From positions 806,001-870,000 of the forward strand of contig OZ017768.1 of assembly GCA_963969345.1 (NCBI GenBank): 64,000 nt of DNA, written 5' to 3'. Each line of letters opens with the position of its first letter. Position 1 is the first letter of the stretch. This stretch comes from Turbatrix aceti (Eukaryota; Nematoda; Chromadorea; Rhabditida; Panagrolaimidae). Shown one piece after another: positions 35,280-46,689 of the stretch. A model generated the notes under the pieces. That model was not told the origin of the DNA, made no database searches, and saw only the letters and a program-made list of their open reading frames with translations. A program made the translations under genes and the position numbers.

Positions 35280-35850
35280 CCCCTCCGTCGCTTCGGAACC
35301 TCGTTCCTTCGTCACTTCGTTTCCTCGCTCCTACGCGAAAAACTTGTTTTTCGCTCCGCTATCGCTCGCTTTCGCTCCGAGAGCCTACTCTCGTTTAGGG
35401 ATGCGAGGCGTTTATTCGGCTGTCGCCGGCAGATCACGTGGAGAACGTGCCTCGAGGATCGGGTATGTCGTCGGGACCGTGCCGTCGGAGATTGAAAACC
35501 TGTTGAAACCACGAGATCACCAATAGCTTACCTTTTTGGCTCCTAGGTCCTCGCTTCTGTTGGACTATCTTCTTTGATTTGAGTTGTTGAGGTGCTGCGC
35601 CCTCAAAGGGGTCTGATCCATTTCGTACTTTCCTCTTCTTTGCCGGAACGAGGGGGCTACGCCCCCTCGTTCATCCTGGGCACACTGCTCATCTCCTTGC
35701 CTCCGGCCGCGTCTACTTCCTTGACAACGACCTGTCCGCCCGCCTGACCTTCCGAGCTTCGGTGCTTCACGATGTCCAGATCCATCGTATACCTCCCGCC
35801 TTCCCCGTTCCATACGGGGGCCGGTAACTGTATATTTAAGTCACTGTCGC

Positions 35851-35892
35851 CTGCAAATCGGGCCCGCGGACCCTTTTTTATAAAACACTCAC
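35851..35892 (-). repeat. Mini-intron cassette 1
   Basis: On the minus strand: GTGAGTGTTTTATAAAAAAG, then the GGGTCCGCGGGCCC palindrome and ATTTGCAG, 42 nt in all. It has valid GT and AG ends and is followed by G. Confidence 0.5.
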
Positions 35893-36639
35893 CCGATCCG
35901 GTTGTTGACCTGAACGACTGGATTTGCATACAAGGCAGGATCTAGCACACCGCTCCGGCCTCACCCTGAAGGGATCCTCATTCGCGCTGAATATGTACTT
36001 CGCTTTCGCCGCTGGATAGCGGAGGCTGTCGCCGAACGTCTGTTGCCTTCCTGCTTCCATTGCCTCCCGTAAACGATCTCGAAGTGGGCTCTTTCTTTCG
36101 CTTCCTGTCCGGTCTCGGCCTGTTCCTCTGCGCCGCCGCAGATTAGCACTCTTTCGGGTGCCAACACCCATTCATCACCGTCCCTCAGGCACTGTGCCCT
36201 GGCCCGGCTTCTGGGACTCTCCTGACCCGTGCAGTTTCGGTGCCCACATCTTCGACGGTTCGTACCGGTCGGTGGCCCGAAATTGTGTAGGCTTGGCTCT
36301 TTGCCGTCCTCTGTTAGGCTCACACAGCCTCTGACTTGATGCGTTCGGATCGCTGCTCCCTCGGAGCCTCCAGGTTCAGCCAACTGCTAAAACCCGGCTA
36401 AGACATACTGCCGGTCTCCCCTTGGCCCGCGTAGGCTCGGCTTTGCGTTGTTTTTGCTTGGGGGACCGCCTTCCTGATTCCGATCGTCTTTCCATTCGCC
36501 TCCTGGCAAATGCGCGTCCTCGTTCGCCATTGGACGACGCCACACTCAATTGAGTATTTACTCGCTTCACCGCGCCTTGTTTGCCAATCCGCTTGATCTT
36601 CCTCGATTGAAAGACGGTATACGTCTATTCTGCTTACAC

Positions 36640-36680
36640 CTGCAAAATGGGGTCCGTGGACCCTTTATAAAAACACTCAC
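36640..36680 (-). repeat. Mini-intron cassette 2
   Basis: On the minus strand: GTGAGTGTTTTTATAAA, then a perfect GGGTCCACGGACCC-type palindrome and CATTTTGCAG, 41 nt. It is nearly the same as cassettes 1 and 3 although the surrounding sequence is unrelated. Confidence 0.5.
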
Positions 36681-37140
36681 CGACCTAGGTTCTTGGCTTT
36701 GTGCAGAAGGAAGTTTGATACGACGTCCTGGATCCTCGATGTCAGCTGCCCGTGTTGGGCACGAACTCCTCGACCGGCCTCGCCGAGTCCGCCTTTGACC
36801 AAGTTGGCTTCTATCGCTTTTCCTTGTCGGGTCGAGAGCGAACCCTTCCCTTGGCTCCTGCATGCATGCCGGCCTGCATGGCCTACCCGGATCAGATGTT
36901 GTCTTTTCCTCAGTCATAGGCTCGGCCTTCCGCCGATTCCGGTCATGTTCAATTGGCTTCGGCCTGATTCACGCTCGGACTCTGTCCCTCTCGTTCGCTG
37001 CCAGGCATACGGTCGATACTCGACCCCGCTCTCTTCTGCATTAGACGCTTTCTTCTTCTCTCTATTCTGACATTATCTAAGCGCTTCTGGCGTTGACCTT
37101 TGCGTCGCTGACGATATGGATGTGCTAATCCCCACCATGC

Positions 37141-37180
37141 CTGGAACACGGGCCTGGACCCTTTACATAAAAACACTCAC
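37141..37180 (-). repeat. Mini-intron cassette 3
   Basis: On the minus strand: GTGAGTGTTTTTATGTAAAG, then GGTCCAGGCCC and TGTTCCAG, 40 nt. Donor, A/T linker, palindrome and acceptor come in the same order as in the other two. Confidence 0.5.
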
Positions 37181-37470
37181 CAAAATCGATTGAATTGAAC
37201 GTCGGGTTGAAATGAAAGCCTGAGCTTTGAATTCCGGAAAGACGGCCGGTTGTGAGCGTGCGTCGTCTGCCCGCGCGGCCGCCGTTTGATTTGCCACTCT
37301 TGGCTCCCGTTCGGTCCCGACCGACCTGGGAGGTTCCACTCTCCTCTGATCAAATGACCTCAGCTCTCGGCACTCCGATGGTCCCGTCTGGCTCGTCTCG
37401 CCTCCTCCTGACCGTCACACCTCAGACTCCTTATCTGGTTCCTGAAACCGCCCAGCTTCATCACTGACTT

Positions 37471-37845
37471 CCTCGGCCTTCTGCCGGTTCGGATTCGGCT
37501 CGCTTAGCCTCGGCGCTGCGCCGCTGAATCGCCCGCTCCGGGTATCTGACTCACACCCTTCTCCGGCCCTCTGCCTGCACGGTCTACGGCCTTCGGTGTC
37601 CTCCTCGGCTTCCTGCCGGTTCCCCTTTAGCTCGACTAGCCTCGGCGCTGCGCCGCTGAATCGCCCGCTCCGGATCTCTGACTCCAACCACTCCACCGGC
37701 CCTCTGCCTGCACGGTGTACGGCCTTTGGTAGCCTCACCGGCTTCCTGCCGGTTCCCCTTTGGCCCAATTAGCCTCGGCCCTGGGCCGCTGATAAGCCCG
37801 ATGCGGGTCCCCAACTCCTCCGCCGGCACCTTGCCTCAGTCGGCC
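37471..37845. repeat. Three tandem copies of a ~131-bp GC-rich unit
   Basis: Units start at 37471, 37603 and 37733, each with CTGCCGGTT, a GCCTCGGCGCTGCGCCGCTG-type block and CCTCTGCCTGCACGG. The third copy is the most diverged. On the minus strand they read as a repeated peptide with NRQEAEE and RSGRFSGAAPRL blocks. Confidence 0.8.
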
Positions 37846-38431
37846 GTACCCGCCTCCTTCCGAAAAAATAATCTGTTAGGCTCACGCAGCCTCCGTCGTC
37901 TGACTGTCCTCGCTCCTTTTTGGGCCTCAGACTCGGCTCCCGCTTCTTTTAGCCCCTCTTTCAAAATCAGCGACCTGTCTCGGCCCGCTGCCGACCACCC
38001 TGTCTCAGGTCCCGGATGCTGCCGACCACGTCAGACTCCTTTGAAAAACTCCCCGGCTTAACAGCGCCTTTGGCCAATTTTGGGCCTCCGGACCGGATCC
38101 TCCCTGCCTCATCACAAACTCACCCTTCAGCGTGCAGCCGATGTGCCAGCGTGATCGTGCGTGTAGATGGCTTGTAGACGAAGCCCGGGTAGGCAACCTA
38201 GTCGCTGTCAGCCTCCACCGTTGCTGCCTCCAAGACGCGAGGTCGTCCTTCTGGGGGGCACCGCATCCTTGACATTCACGTCATCGACGACTCCGGTCTA
38301 AGCTAACGGCTCCATTGCGTTCGGCGTCGAGCACGTCTCGATTCTCAATCCAGCATGGGCCGCCTTTCGTCGTTTTCGAGCTGAACGTGTCCTTGTGAGC
38401 CGCCCTCGGGCTCCATGCCCCCCTAAAAGGC

Positions 38432-38645
38432 TGAAAAAACACGCCTACGCGCTCGGACACTCGTCCGGCGCCACAAAACGCAAGAAAAAACCCCGAAAAT
38501 CCTGAAAAAACACGCCTACGCGCTCGGACACTCGTCCGGCGCCGCAAAAGGCCAGTAAAGACCCGAAAAAACACGCCTACGCGCTTGGACACTCGTCCAG
38601 CGCCACAAAACGCAAGAAAAAACCACGAAAATCCCGAAAACCACG
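38432..38645. repeat. Three tandem copies of a 61-71-bp unit
   Basis: Each unit has GAAAAAACACGCCTACGCGC followed by TTGGACACTCGTCC or CTCGGACACTCGTCC and an A-rich spacer. It sits just inside end B of the long GC-rich unit. Confidence 0.8.
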
Positions 38646-38926
38646 GGAAAAACCAACAAAAAATAAAAAATAAAAAACACCACCGGAAACAGTCGAACAA
38701 AAACCGCAGATGGATAGGAGAACTTTTTCTCCTCCTTCCTCGACTGCGAACTTACGGTATCGCGTCGAGAGTACTCAGACCTCAATCCGGCTCTCTCCGC
38801 TCGCTCTCTGTCGCTACGCAAAAAACGACGCTTTTTGTTCGTCATTTACCGTAAAACAAGAACACAAGGTGAAAATACATTCCAAAAAGTACAAAAATTG
38901 GAAATCGTAATATTAAAGAAAGTGAA

Positions 38927-40403
38927 TCACTTGGCGACAAGTTTCTTCCTGAACAGGTTAACAGCCTCCAGCCCAGTCAGGGGATCAATAGCGTGGCGGA
39001 AAGCGTCAATACGGGCACCAGTTTTGAGAGCCTTGAATTCTCTGACAGTGTAGCGGCGAACAGCTGGCACGCACATGGGTTCGGTAGCTTTGTTGACGAG
39101 TACCGGCACGATACTGCGTTCAAAGCCGACATCCGACGCCTCAAACGCATCGACAATGTTGATCGATCCTCGGTAGCCGACTTTGACGATGACAATGTCA
39201 TCTTGCTTCTTTGCAGCGTCCAGAAGATCGTCGATAGGTGGAAGAGTGCCGTTCGGATAGGTCAATCCCTTGGAGAGGCGCAACTGGCACGGAACAGCGC
39301 AGAAAGAGTACTCCAGAATCGTGCGCGGAGCAGGAACAAGGTCGGTATCCGGGAAATCCTCCGCTGTGCCGTAGTCGATGAGAAAGACGCGGGCGTGTTT
39401 GATTCGACGGGAAACAACGACGCCGCGTCGCTTTGTGCCCTGGGTGACGATGACACCGCAACCGACGCCCGGGATTTCGGAAACGGGTTCCAAAGACTCG
39501 GCAGCGATGATCTCCTCGATGGAATTCCGGCGCTGGGTATCAGAGACGGCAAAAAAGTGGGGTGTCAGCTGATTTGTGGCCGAGTAGAGCCAGTCTTCGG
39601 TTTTGACAACGGTGATTTCGGTGGACTGGATGTCGCCACTGCGCAAGTCGTCGAAGGCGTAGGAGAGCCCGTTGAACATGACGTAGGCCGATTTGACGGG
39701 GTAGGTATAGCGCTGGATCGGCAGAAGCCAGGAGGTCTTGTTCATGTACTCGCCGAGAGGGTAGACCTAAAAAAGGGAATACAAATCACAGTTTTCCTAG
39801 AAAAACACCCAAAAACAATCAAAAAAATATCAAAAAAGAAACATTAGTTTCAAGATCATAAAAAACATAATTTTTCATGCCAGGATCAAAATTTTCATTT
39901 CTAGGCGTAAAAAAATGCTTCAAAATTCTAACTGAAAGCACTTACCCTAACTTCGGGCCAAACCTTGGCGTATTTGGTATGCCAATCGGCAAGAAAACGT
40001 TGACGACTTGCCGGACAGGCGAAAAAGACCCTGCCTTCGGAAATTCCGTTGTTCTCGGTCAGTGAGATGCTCAGGATGTTGTACAGCCCCGGAAGATACG
40101 CCTAAAAATAAATACAACCATAAAAAACCAAAAAACAAAAGAAATATAAATTTGGCAAAAAAAAACACTCAAAACCTACAAAATACAAATCAGCAGGACA
40201 GCGAGCGACGTGAATAGCCGGATACCGGAGTGTCATGTTGATACGCGTATTTTCATCCTTTGCCCGAAGATAGGACTGAATTTCGGCACTGGACACGGCA
40301 TTGCTGGCTTCGTCGTTGACTTCAGCGTAATCTGGCTCTGAAAATTCGCATTTTGTGTCCCATAAATCAGAAAAAGGAGTAACTCACCTTCGAGGTAACC
40401 CAT
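38927..40403 (-). CDS. Tudor-domain protein
   Basis: Likely binds methylated arginine on partner proteins in RNA silencing or germ-granule contexts, as is typical of the family. Four exons: 40403-40388, 40337-40180, 40101-39946 and 39766-38927, 389 aa, with all phases matching. The start MGYLE lies in a 16-bp first exon. The extended Tudor core is in exon 4: a GVIVTQGTKRRGVVVSRR strand, then HARVFLIDYGTAEDF with the aromatic/DYG signature, and a CAVPCQLRLSKG segment. Exon 3 (LYNILSISLTENN, ADWHTKYAKVW) may be an accessory fold. The short 5' spacer (195 bp) to the oppositely oriented DNAJC28 gene suggests a shared bidirectional promoter. Specific orthology not determined. Confidence 0.8.
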
Positions 40404-40597
40404 TTTGAAGGAAAAAACTCAAAATCAGAGATCGACAAAAGCAGCGGCAAAAATCAAGTGATTCAGAAAAGCGGACAAAAAAGAGTTTACTCGCGCGCTT
40501 TTCCCGCCTTTTCATTTGTTGCGTGCATTTTTGATGGCTTTCAACGCGAAAATTTTGTTCAACAAAAGTTTTTCACCAGACATGTGAAAAAGAAGCT
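40404..40597. promoter_or_regulatory. Probable bidirectional promoter
   Basis: The 194 bp between the divergent start codons of the Tudor gene and DNAJC28 must hold the 5' regions of both. No TATA box or defined motif could be picked out with confidence. Confidence 0.45.
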
Positions 40598-43500
40598 ATG
40601 ATCCTGCGCGCTCATGCTCGATTGCCGGTAGTTTTTCATGGAAACACAATTCGACACTCATCAACGGCGACATCGGCAGCACGAAGACTCCAAGCACTGA
40701 CTCTCCTCGGGCTTGATGAGTCCTCGACGCCCGATGACGTCAAGCTGAGGTTTAGCAAGCTCGCTCGAATCTATCACCCAGACACCGGAGGCGATACCGT
40801 GGGTTTTTTCTGAAAACCCGATAAAAAAGAGAAAAAACTCACGATTATAGGCTAATGCTGAGAAATTCGTCCAAATCAGGTCGGCTTTTCGACTGATCAT
40901 GGATTCCTTCGATGAAGGTGAAGCGTCGGCAATTTCTGGTGGAGAAGGCGAAGAAAAAGAAAACAAACCGTTAGATATAAAACATACGGCACCCCAGCAT
41001 AGACAAGTTAGTTGATTTTGACTGTTTTCCGGTAGGGAAAAGATGATAACGGACGGTTGAATTACGATACAGTAAGTAAACGAAACAGTAGAAGTAATAT
41101 TTTTTGAACGTAAAATTTATACTTTTGCAATAAAATTATTACTGTATTTCCTATCTCTTTTTCGTTACTTTGTTTCGCAACTTACTTAATTTTTACAGTT
41201 TTGATCCTGTTGCGGTGGTTTTTATATTATTTTTTTTCGGACTTTTTTACATAAAAAAAAATTTTTATAGCTTACGTGCCATTTTGGCTAATTTCCATTC
41301 ATGTTTTACCATTTATCGTTTTCAGTACCTCGAATACGAAGGCATCGGAGTCGGCACTCCCTTCGCCCGCCAGAAGCAGTACCAGCAATACCGAGTGTAC
41401 AATGCCGTCGAATCAGCGGCAGAATTTGCCCTCAACAAGGCAATTGCCGTCGCTGCGGCAGAAAATAATCCTCACGCTGTTCAACTTCATCATGAACGCA
41501 ATTTTTTTGCTAAGAAACACAAATTGACGTGAGTTTTTTTTATTGCCACAAAAAATATATAAATTTTTTAGAGGCTTGATAGATCGTGTCGTTGAAGACA
41601 TGATCGTCTCTTCGATGCGTGAAGGCCATTTCTCCAATCTCAAGGGTACCGGGCAGCCGCTCAAGCAGGATTTCAATAATCCCTACATCGATGAATCCGA
41701 GAGGCGTATCAACGACGTGCTGAAGAACAATGGCTTTATTCCACCCTGGATAACTAAGGAGTCTGATGTCCGCGAAGGACTGGCAAATCTGAGACAACGG
41801 TTGAGGAAAAGCGTCTTTCGGAGGGATTTTTTGGAAGCAGAAGCTAATGGTGAGTTTTTTTTGTATCTAGATTCATCAGGATCACTGTTGGCGCGTATAA
41901 GAGATGGTTGTTTATTTTCCCGGATATCGATGATCGGATACGCAGATGCAATCAGAGTGCATTTTTTTGCGTTGTCATTTCTTACGCAGATGCAGTTTAT
42001 GTCACTTTTTCCCGTTATTTTTGTGAAGGAATGTTCGCTCAAATCGTTATCTGACTGTCAGTATCATTTTTTTAAGGGTCGACTTCTTTGCCCCAACCTT
42101 TGACCCCCAAAAAAATGATTTTTTTGAGTCGGTGTTCTGCCAGCTGAAAGTAATCCCGTGCAGTTCCCCGGCGCCTATCTGGTGTCTGATAACCCCATTT
42201 TTCGTCTTGCAAAACTGTATCATTTTTTATCGGGAGTACATGAACAAAAAACAGAATTTATGAAGACAACAATTTGCGTATAAGAATTATATTCGATCTG
42301 CCCTTGGTGGCTCTCTTAATCTTCCGAGAGCGGAATCTTCTCGAAGTTGGAAGCCGTCATCCAAAATGCCAAAACCTGATCGAACTTTTTCTGCCATTGA
42401 ACTTTGGTATGCTGCTTGTCGGTGGTTTGCCAGAAGTTGTCACGGCATTCTGAAAACTCAGTTAACCATAATCCCAGTTAAACAGCAAAAAATTTTTTAC
42501 CGTGAACAAAGTTGATGACTTCTGTGGGAAGGAAGTTTTCCAGCTTGTAGTTAATCAGTGGGCTGCGATTTACCCCCAGGCGTTGATTGATCTGCTCCTG
42601 CGTTTCATAGACGATGCCTTCTTGGTGGTGTCGGCATTCGCTGATGGCATCAAAGATGTTTCGGAACAGGCGCCACGCGGCCGCATCTGGATTTTCCGAA
42701 AGTGCTGCAAAACTCTTGGATTCTTCTTGCAGGTATCGTTGGATTCTGTTTTGCGTGCGCTCAGAGAGCATTTGTTTCTGAAATTTGTACATTTCAGTTT
42801 TTTTATGTCTCCTGTAAAACTTACCGTATCAGCTTGTCGTTTGTAGTTTTCGTCAGTGATGATGCCATCGGGGGTGGTTGTAAAACTCGGTAGCGCTGGA
42901 GTTGCCACAGTCGACGGCTTGCGTCGATTGCACCGGGGAAGCTGTCCGGGACCCCCCTTGTTGACCTTCAGTCTGATAGTGATCGACCCGTCGAGGCGAT
43001 TTGTGACATTTGAGGTGATCTCGTACGAAGGATCGAGTCGGATGGCGAGTTGCTCTTCCATAAGCGGGAGCACCTCTTCAATGACACTCTCGACATGTCC
43101 GTCGTTCGGCGACGGTGACTGTGGACTGATATCGCTGTAGTTGCTGACTCCGCTGTCGAGGTCGCTGTGGAACTAGAAGAAAGATGTTTAGATGTCGGTC
43201 AGGTCGTAGGGAGGGGGCAGAACTCACCTGTTGTTCCTCAACGATTTTGTGTACGTTAACGCACAGGGGGCTTCGTTCGAAGGGCGTCATCACCATGGTC
43301 GCTTAGCTAGGTCGAGGTGAACTGGGGCTGAAATGCGTGATTTAGTCCGGATTCTGCGGCCTTTTAAACCAACGTTTTGCCAGTCAGGGGGCTGGTACTA
43401 TACTTGCCGTACCTTTTTCTTATCATTGGCGTCGGCGGCAGCCAGCCTCCACAGGTCGAATGATGTCCTCCAAGATCATGGTACGGGAACCACACTTATC

Positions 43501-43989
43501 AGTTTTCTTTGTTTCCTTCTGGAATGTGACAGTTTTCGTTTTTGTGTCCTCGAATGTGCCCCCCCTCCTGCGATAACGTTCTCGGGTCAGCCAATTGTTT
43601 TTGCTTCTGCTAACTCCTCGCTAGTCAAAATCATGTATGCATGCACCGTGAAAATTTTTTTCTTCATAAATGTGGTAAAAATTGCAGACTCAAAACAAAA
43701 TTGGTCGCGAGCAGTCGAAAAGGCAAAGTTTGAAATCGATGACATCAATAAACAAATTCGGGATTATAACTTGATTTGCCCAGTTTTTGGACGTCAGTTT
43801 ATGCTCCTGACAGTGAAAAACGAAGTTTCCAAGGCTGAATCTTTTGTCCACAATGCTCATTCAGAATCCCAAGCCTTCAGAGAACAAATGATGTCAGAAG
43901 AAACCAGAAGAAAGCAACAGCGTTGTGGTCGGGAGTCAAAATCATCGTTGAGAGAAATGATGTCTTTCTGGAAGGCGAGTTTTGGCTGA
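40598..43989 (+). CDS. dnajc28: DnaJ homolog, DNAJC28 type
   Basis: A J-domain co-chaperone-like protein with the DNAJC28-conserved (DUF1992) domain, probably mitochondrial or Golgi-associated as in animals. Exons 40598-40798, 40851-41006, 41326-41528, 41572-41849 and 43688-43989 give 379 aa with correct phases. Residues 1-30 are basic and hydroxylated like a mitochondrial leader. The J domain keeps HPD (RIYHPDTGGD) and ends QIRSAFRLIMDS. Exons 2-3 give the family signature IKHTAPQHRQYLEYEGIG, then FGTP-like GVGTPFARQKQYQQYR. Exon 4 carries DMIVSSMREGHFSNLKGTG and NNPYIDESERRINDVLKNNG. Exon 5 has INKQIRDYNLICPV. Intron 4 (1.8 kb) hosts another gene on the opposite strand. Confidence 0.9.
42316..43296 (-). 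CDS. Unrecognised four-exon gene nested in DNAJC28 intron 4
   Basis: Protein of 275 aa from exons 43296-43228, 43172-42825, 42777-42501 and 42449-42316; the joins hold phase and introns are 47-55 nt, two of the three ending TTTCAG. The N-terminus is Ser/Pro-rich (SDISPQSPSPNDG), then EEVLPLMEEQLAIRLDPSYE. The C-terminal half is helical and charged, with WRLFRNIFDAISECRHH, YETQEQINQRLGV and NFLPTEVINFVH, ending ILxFWMTASNFEK-like. I do not recognise a family. It looks cytoplasmic or nuclear, with no signal peptide or membrane helix. A degenerate copy of exons 3-4 lies at 46690-47125, on the same strand. Confidence 0.78.
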
Positions 43990-45273
43990 ACGAAAAGGTT
44001 TGTATCTTTTTTACGGATTTTTATTGCAGATATATATTATACCATATGAGTATAAAATTTATCTTGTTAATACATATTTAGTGCTTTGGGTACCCGTCGG
44101 GGATCCAATATTTCTGCTTTTTGGGTCGGTTACCTGAAATTTTGGGGTTTGAATGAGCAGTGTTGTCGGTTTAGGCCGGTTCCGGTTTTGGTTCCGACCG
44201 GTTATGGTATTGGAAATGGTTCGGTACCATTTTATTACAGGTTCAGTTCCAGTTCTGAACAGGAACCGGAACCGAACCAGAACTGACAATACCTGAAAGT
44301 TTGGATCAATTGTGTTTCTGTTGAGGAAAAAGTTTTCTGACGACCTTTGTCCCCGACTAGCCCCATCTCGACTCGATTTGACTAAATGTGGGATAGCCAT
44401 TCTATTTGGGATTATTTTTTGTGTCAAATAGGGTGCGAAAAACTGTATTACAGCAACGTTAGTCCGATTTGACAATTTTTGTATTCTTATGGATTAAAAA
44501 AGCAGACCATACTTAGGTGTCAATTTTGTTTCGGCTTACGTTATCTGGAAAATATTAAAATTAATTTTTTTGGGCGTCTGGCGTTTTTTCTACATTCAGG
44601 CCAAATTTAATTTTTTTGCGGAAGCAATTTTGATGAATGAATGTAAGTCATGAGTGTTAACAAAAAAAATTTTTTTCATCTAGTAATACGGATAGAATTT
44701 TTTTCTACTTTGATAATTTTTTTTCCTGTACAAATATGACCCCGTATGGTTTTATCTATGTTCCTCTTCACTTCCCTAACATTCGACATCAAACAATTAC
44801 TTCTTTTGATAAGCCTGATGTTCTTCATGCGCTGATTGGCGCCTTCATGCGCTGACTGATAACCTTTCTAATTTCCCATATACGTGATTTTGGGAACCCG
44901 TAAAGTTTTTATTGTCAAAACAATTTTTTATAAGAACATGTGATTTTCAGGGGGCAAAAAAAAATTGATGCAGGGTTAGAAAAAAATGTTTTTGAAAAAA
45001 ATTTTATGAATTTAATTAATTTAGATGCGGTCAGTGATTTCTTATTCTACGCCGTAACTTCTCGTCACGTGCCGTTACCTGAAGTTTATAGATGTGTTTT
45101 TATTGTAAAAATATTACTTATTACCGGTTCATTTGTATATATTTGTAATTAATAAATTGGTTTATTCATTCGTGCTTTTATGGCTTGAGCAGTTTGCGAC
45201 TGTTTTAATATTTTTTTTGTTAATTTTTGTTGCTGCCAAATATTTAAATACATTTGAAGTGCAGGAACAAGCA
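43990..45273. other. Spacer between DNAJC28 and the RSRC1-like gene
   Basis: No gene is supported. A repeat with inverted ends lies at 44158-44295. A GTGCAG acceptor-like site ends 11 bases before the next start codon, which could be a spliced-leader site; the upstream hydrophobic frame from 45133 is then not coding. Confidence 0.45.
44158..44295. repeat. Small GGTTCC-rich inverted-repeat element
   Basis: The left end CAGTGTTGTCGG and the right end (complement CAGGTATTGTCAG) both lead into CGGTTCCGGTT runs, giving diverged terminal inverted repeats that start CAG, as in the 2725 element. No clean target duplication was found. Confidence 0.4.
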
Positions 45274-46136
45274 ATGGCACGTGACCGCAAACATCATCAT
45301 CACCACGGCAGCGGTAACAGCAGTCGGCGAGGTGACTGCGATGAGCGTGGTGGTGGCGACCGTCGGGATCGTAATCAGGTGTGTTTTTTATTGGTAAAAT
45401 TTTTCTTGTAATTTAAAAAAAATTGATTTTATCTTTGCCAAGTTTGTGTTTCAGGCAATTGACGCTGCAAAAACAAGAATGCGAGAAAAGCTTGCAACAG
45501 CCGTCTCAGACCTCCGTGATCCCAAGTATACGTCTTCCAGCGTTGCCCCTGGGGCACCGGTTGTTGATCAACATCGAAGCTATAATCTTGGCCTGTCGAT
45601 TGGTGAGCATCGTGCCCGGCAAGAAGCCATCAATGCCATCGAGACAGAGGGTTTCACCCCGGCCACTTTCCAGACTGACAAAAGTCGACAGAATAAGGTT
45701 TTTCTTTAAAGAATTTTTTTATTACCAAACGTACATAATATTAATTTCAGTCGTCGTCCGGTCAAACGGATCACGAAAAAGCTATGTTTGGTGCAGCTTG
45801 GCAGTCCAAAGTGTTGCAGAAAAATTTGAACCTAACAATGAGTAACGATGCTTCTGAAATCGAAAAGGAAGAATCACGGGACGATGAGATCACCGTAGTT
45901 CCCCAGGAACTTGCACATCCGAGAGTTAGTTTTTTTAAAAGATTTTAAAAAATTTTCTGGTTTTATCGAATCATTAAAATCATAAAACTATTTCTTATCT
46001 GAACTATGAACACGAAATCTCATAAAATTTATTTTTTCAGCTTGCTCCCACTGAATGCAGAGAAAAAGCCTGGCAAACACTGTTCGCGTTGCGTCGACGA
46101 GAAGTACTTCTTTCCGGGTCGAACAATGAATTCTAA
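45274..46136 (+). CDS. RSRC1-like arginine/histidine-rich protein
   Basis: Protein of 205 aa. Exons are 45274-45378, 45455-45697, 45751-45924 and 46041-46136, all phase 0. The N-terminus is basic with a five-histidine run (RDRKHHHHHGSG) and RGGGDRRDRN. Exon 2 ends with EAINAIETEGFTPATF and exon 4 has AHPRLAPTE before EKAWQTLFALRRRE. These two blocks match, as I recall them, the C-terminal pattern of RSRC1/SRrp53-type splicing regulators (an IE-x-x-x-F-x-P element and an HPxL...W...L..LR end). If so it is a nuclear protein acting with the spliceosome. A plausible but unconfirmed assignment. Confidence 0.6.
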
Positions 46137-46308
46137 CGAGGGTTTCGATTTATTCATTATGTTCTTATTCAGGTAAGCAACGTTTTTCTTGTAGGTATTT
46201 TATACTTGTCACATAAGGCATCAGTTTTTATGCAGAGTGTTGACGGTTTTTTTTGGTTCTCAATATTGAAATTTGATCGTTGTTAAATAATTTCAGAACC
46301 CTCCGAAA
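46137..46308. other. Short spacer
   Basis: AT-rich 3' flank of the RSRC1-like gene; nothing recognised. Confidence 0.3.
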
Positions 46309-46505
46309 ATGCCCAATTTCAATCAATTCGGTTGTATCTACAACGTCGTTGTCGCTAGTTCTCATCGAAGCGTGTTCTTATCAAGCCCATGCTATCCCTT
46401 CCCCGACTCCGTCATCGAGTCTACGTCAACTTTTGGGTCATCTTTGTTGCCAAACAACTGGCTGGGGAATTGTTTATTATTATTGCCGTTATCCTGAATA
46501 TAATT
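46309..46505 (+). pseudogene. Sre chemoreceptor fragment (start of exon 1)
   Basis: It aligns with the first 65 codons of the intact Sre genes downstream: MPNFNQF, a CIYNVVVAS block, then frameshifted equivalents of HINFWxIFVAQHLAV and an AVILNIIYYLL helix. At least two frame changes occur before it ends near 46505. No exon 2 or 3 follows. Confidence 0.8.
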
Positions 46506-46689
46506 TACTACTGAAAAACTGACCTGTCTGTAAATGTCTGGGGGTTAACTGTCTGAGAGTAAGCTGACTGAGTGAGGGTTAACTGCCCGAATGCCTCCAG
46601 CGCCTAATGTGAGGCATGCTAATTGTTTATATTTATAAAATATTTTCATTCATAAAAAACACTGAATTTATATTTTTTTGGAATGTTCA

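Larger units (their letters stand above)
35277..38834. mobile_element. Long unit of the same GC-rich element
   Basis: It opens with end A (35277-35434) and closes with end B (38685-38834), both matching the short unit over 158 and 150 bp. The 3.25-kb interior is far richer in G+C than any flank. It carries many medium-length minus-strand frames (for example 140 codons at 35961-36383, which includes RRRCGHRNC) that overlap and shift rather than forming one gene. Ends A and B are full of small hairpins such as GCGAAAAACTTGTTTTTCGC. No terminal inverted repeat or recognisable transposase was found. It could be a novel mobile element or a decayed gene-like satellite. Confidence 0.6.

Noticed and set aside
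34416..38834. Bacterial contamination explaining the GC-rich block
   Set aside because: No bacterial-type gene or ribosome binding site is present, and tandem repeats, splice-like cassettes and shared ends fit a eukaryotic repeat better; long reads would settle it.
38993..39847. 284-codon plus-strand frame
   Set aside because: It lies antisense to the Tudor gene's last exon; the minus strand carries the Tudor motifs and splice structure.
45133..45273. Upstream in-frame start for the RSRC1-like gene (MYIFVINKLV...)
   Set aside because: It crosses a GTGCAG acceptor and adds a hydrophobic AT-rich segment unlike the basic protein; the ATG at 45274 is preferred.
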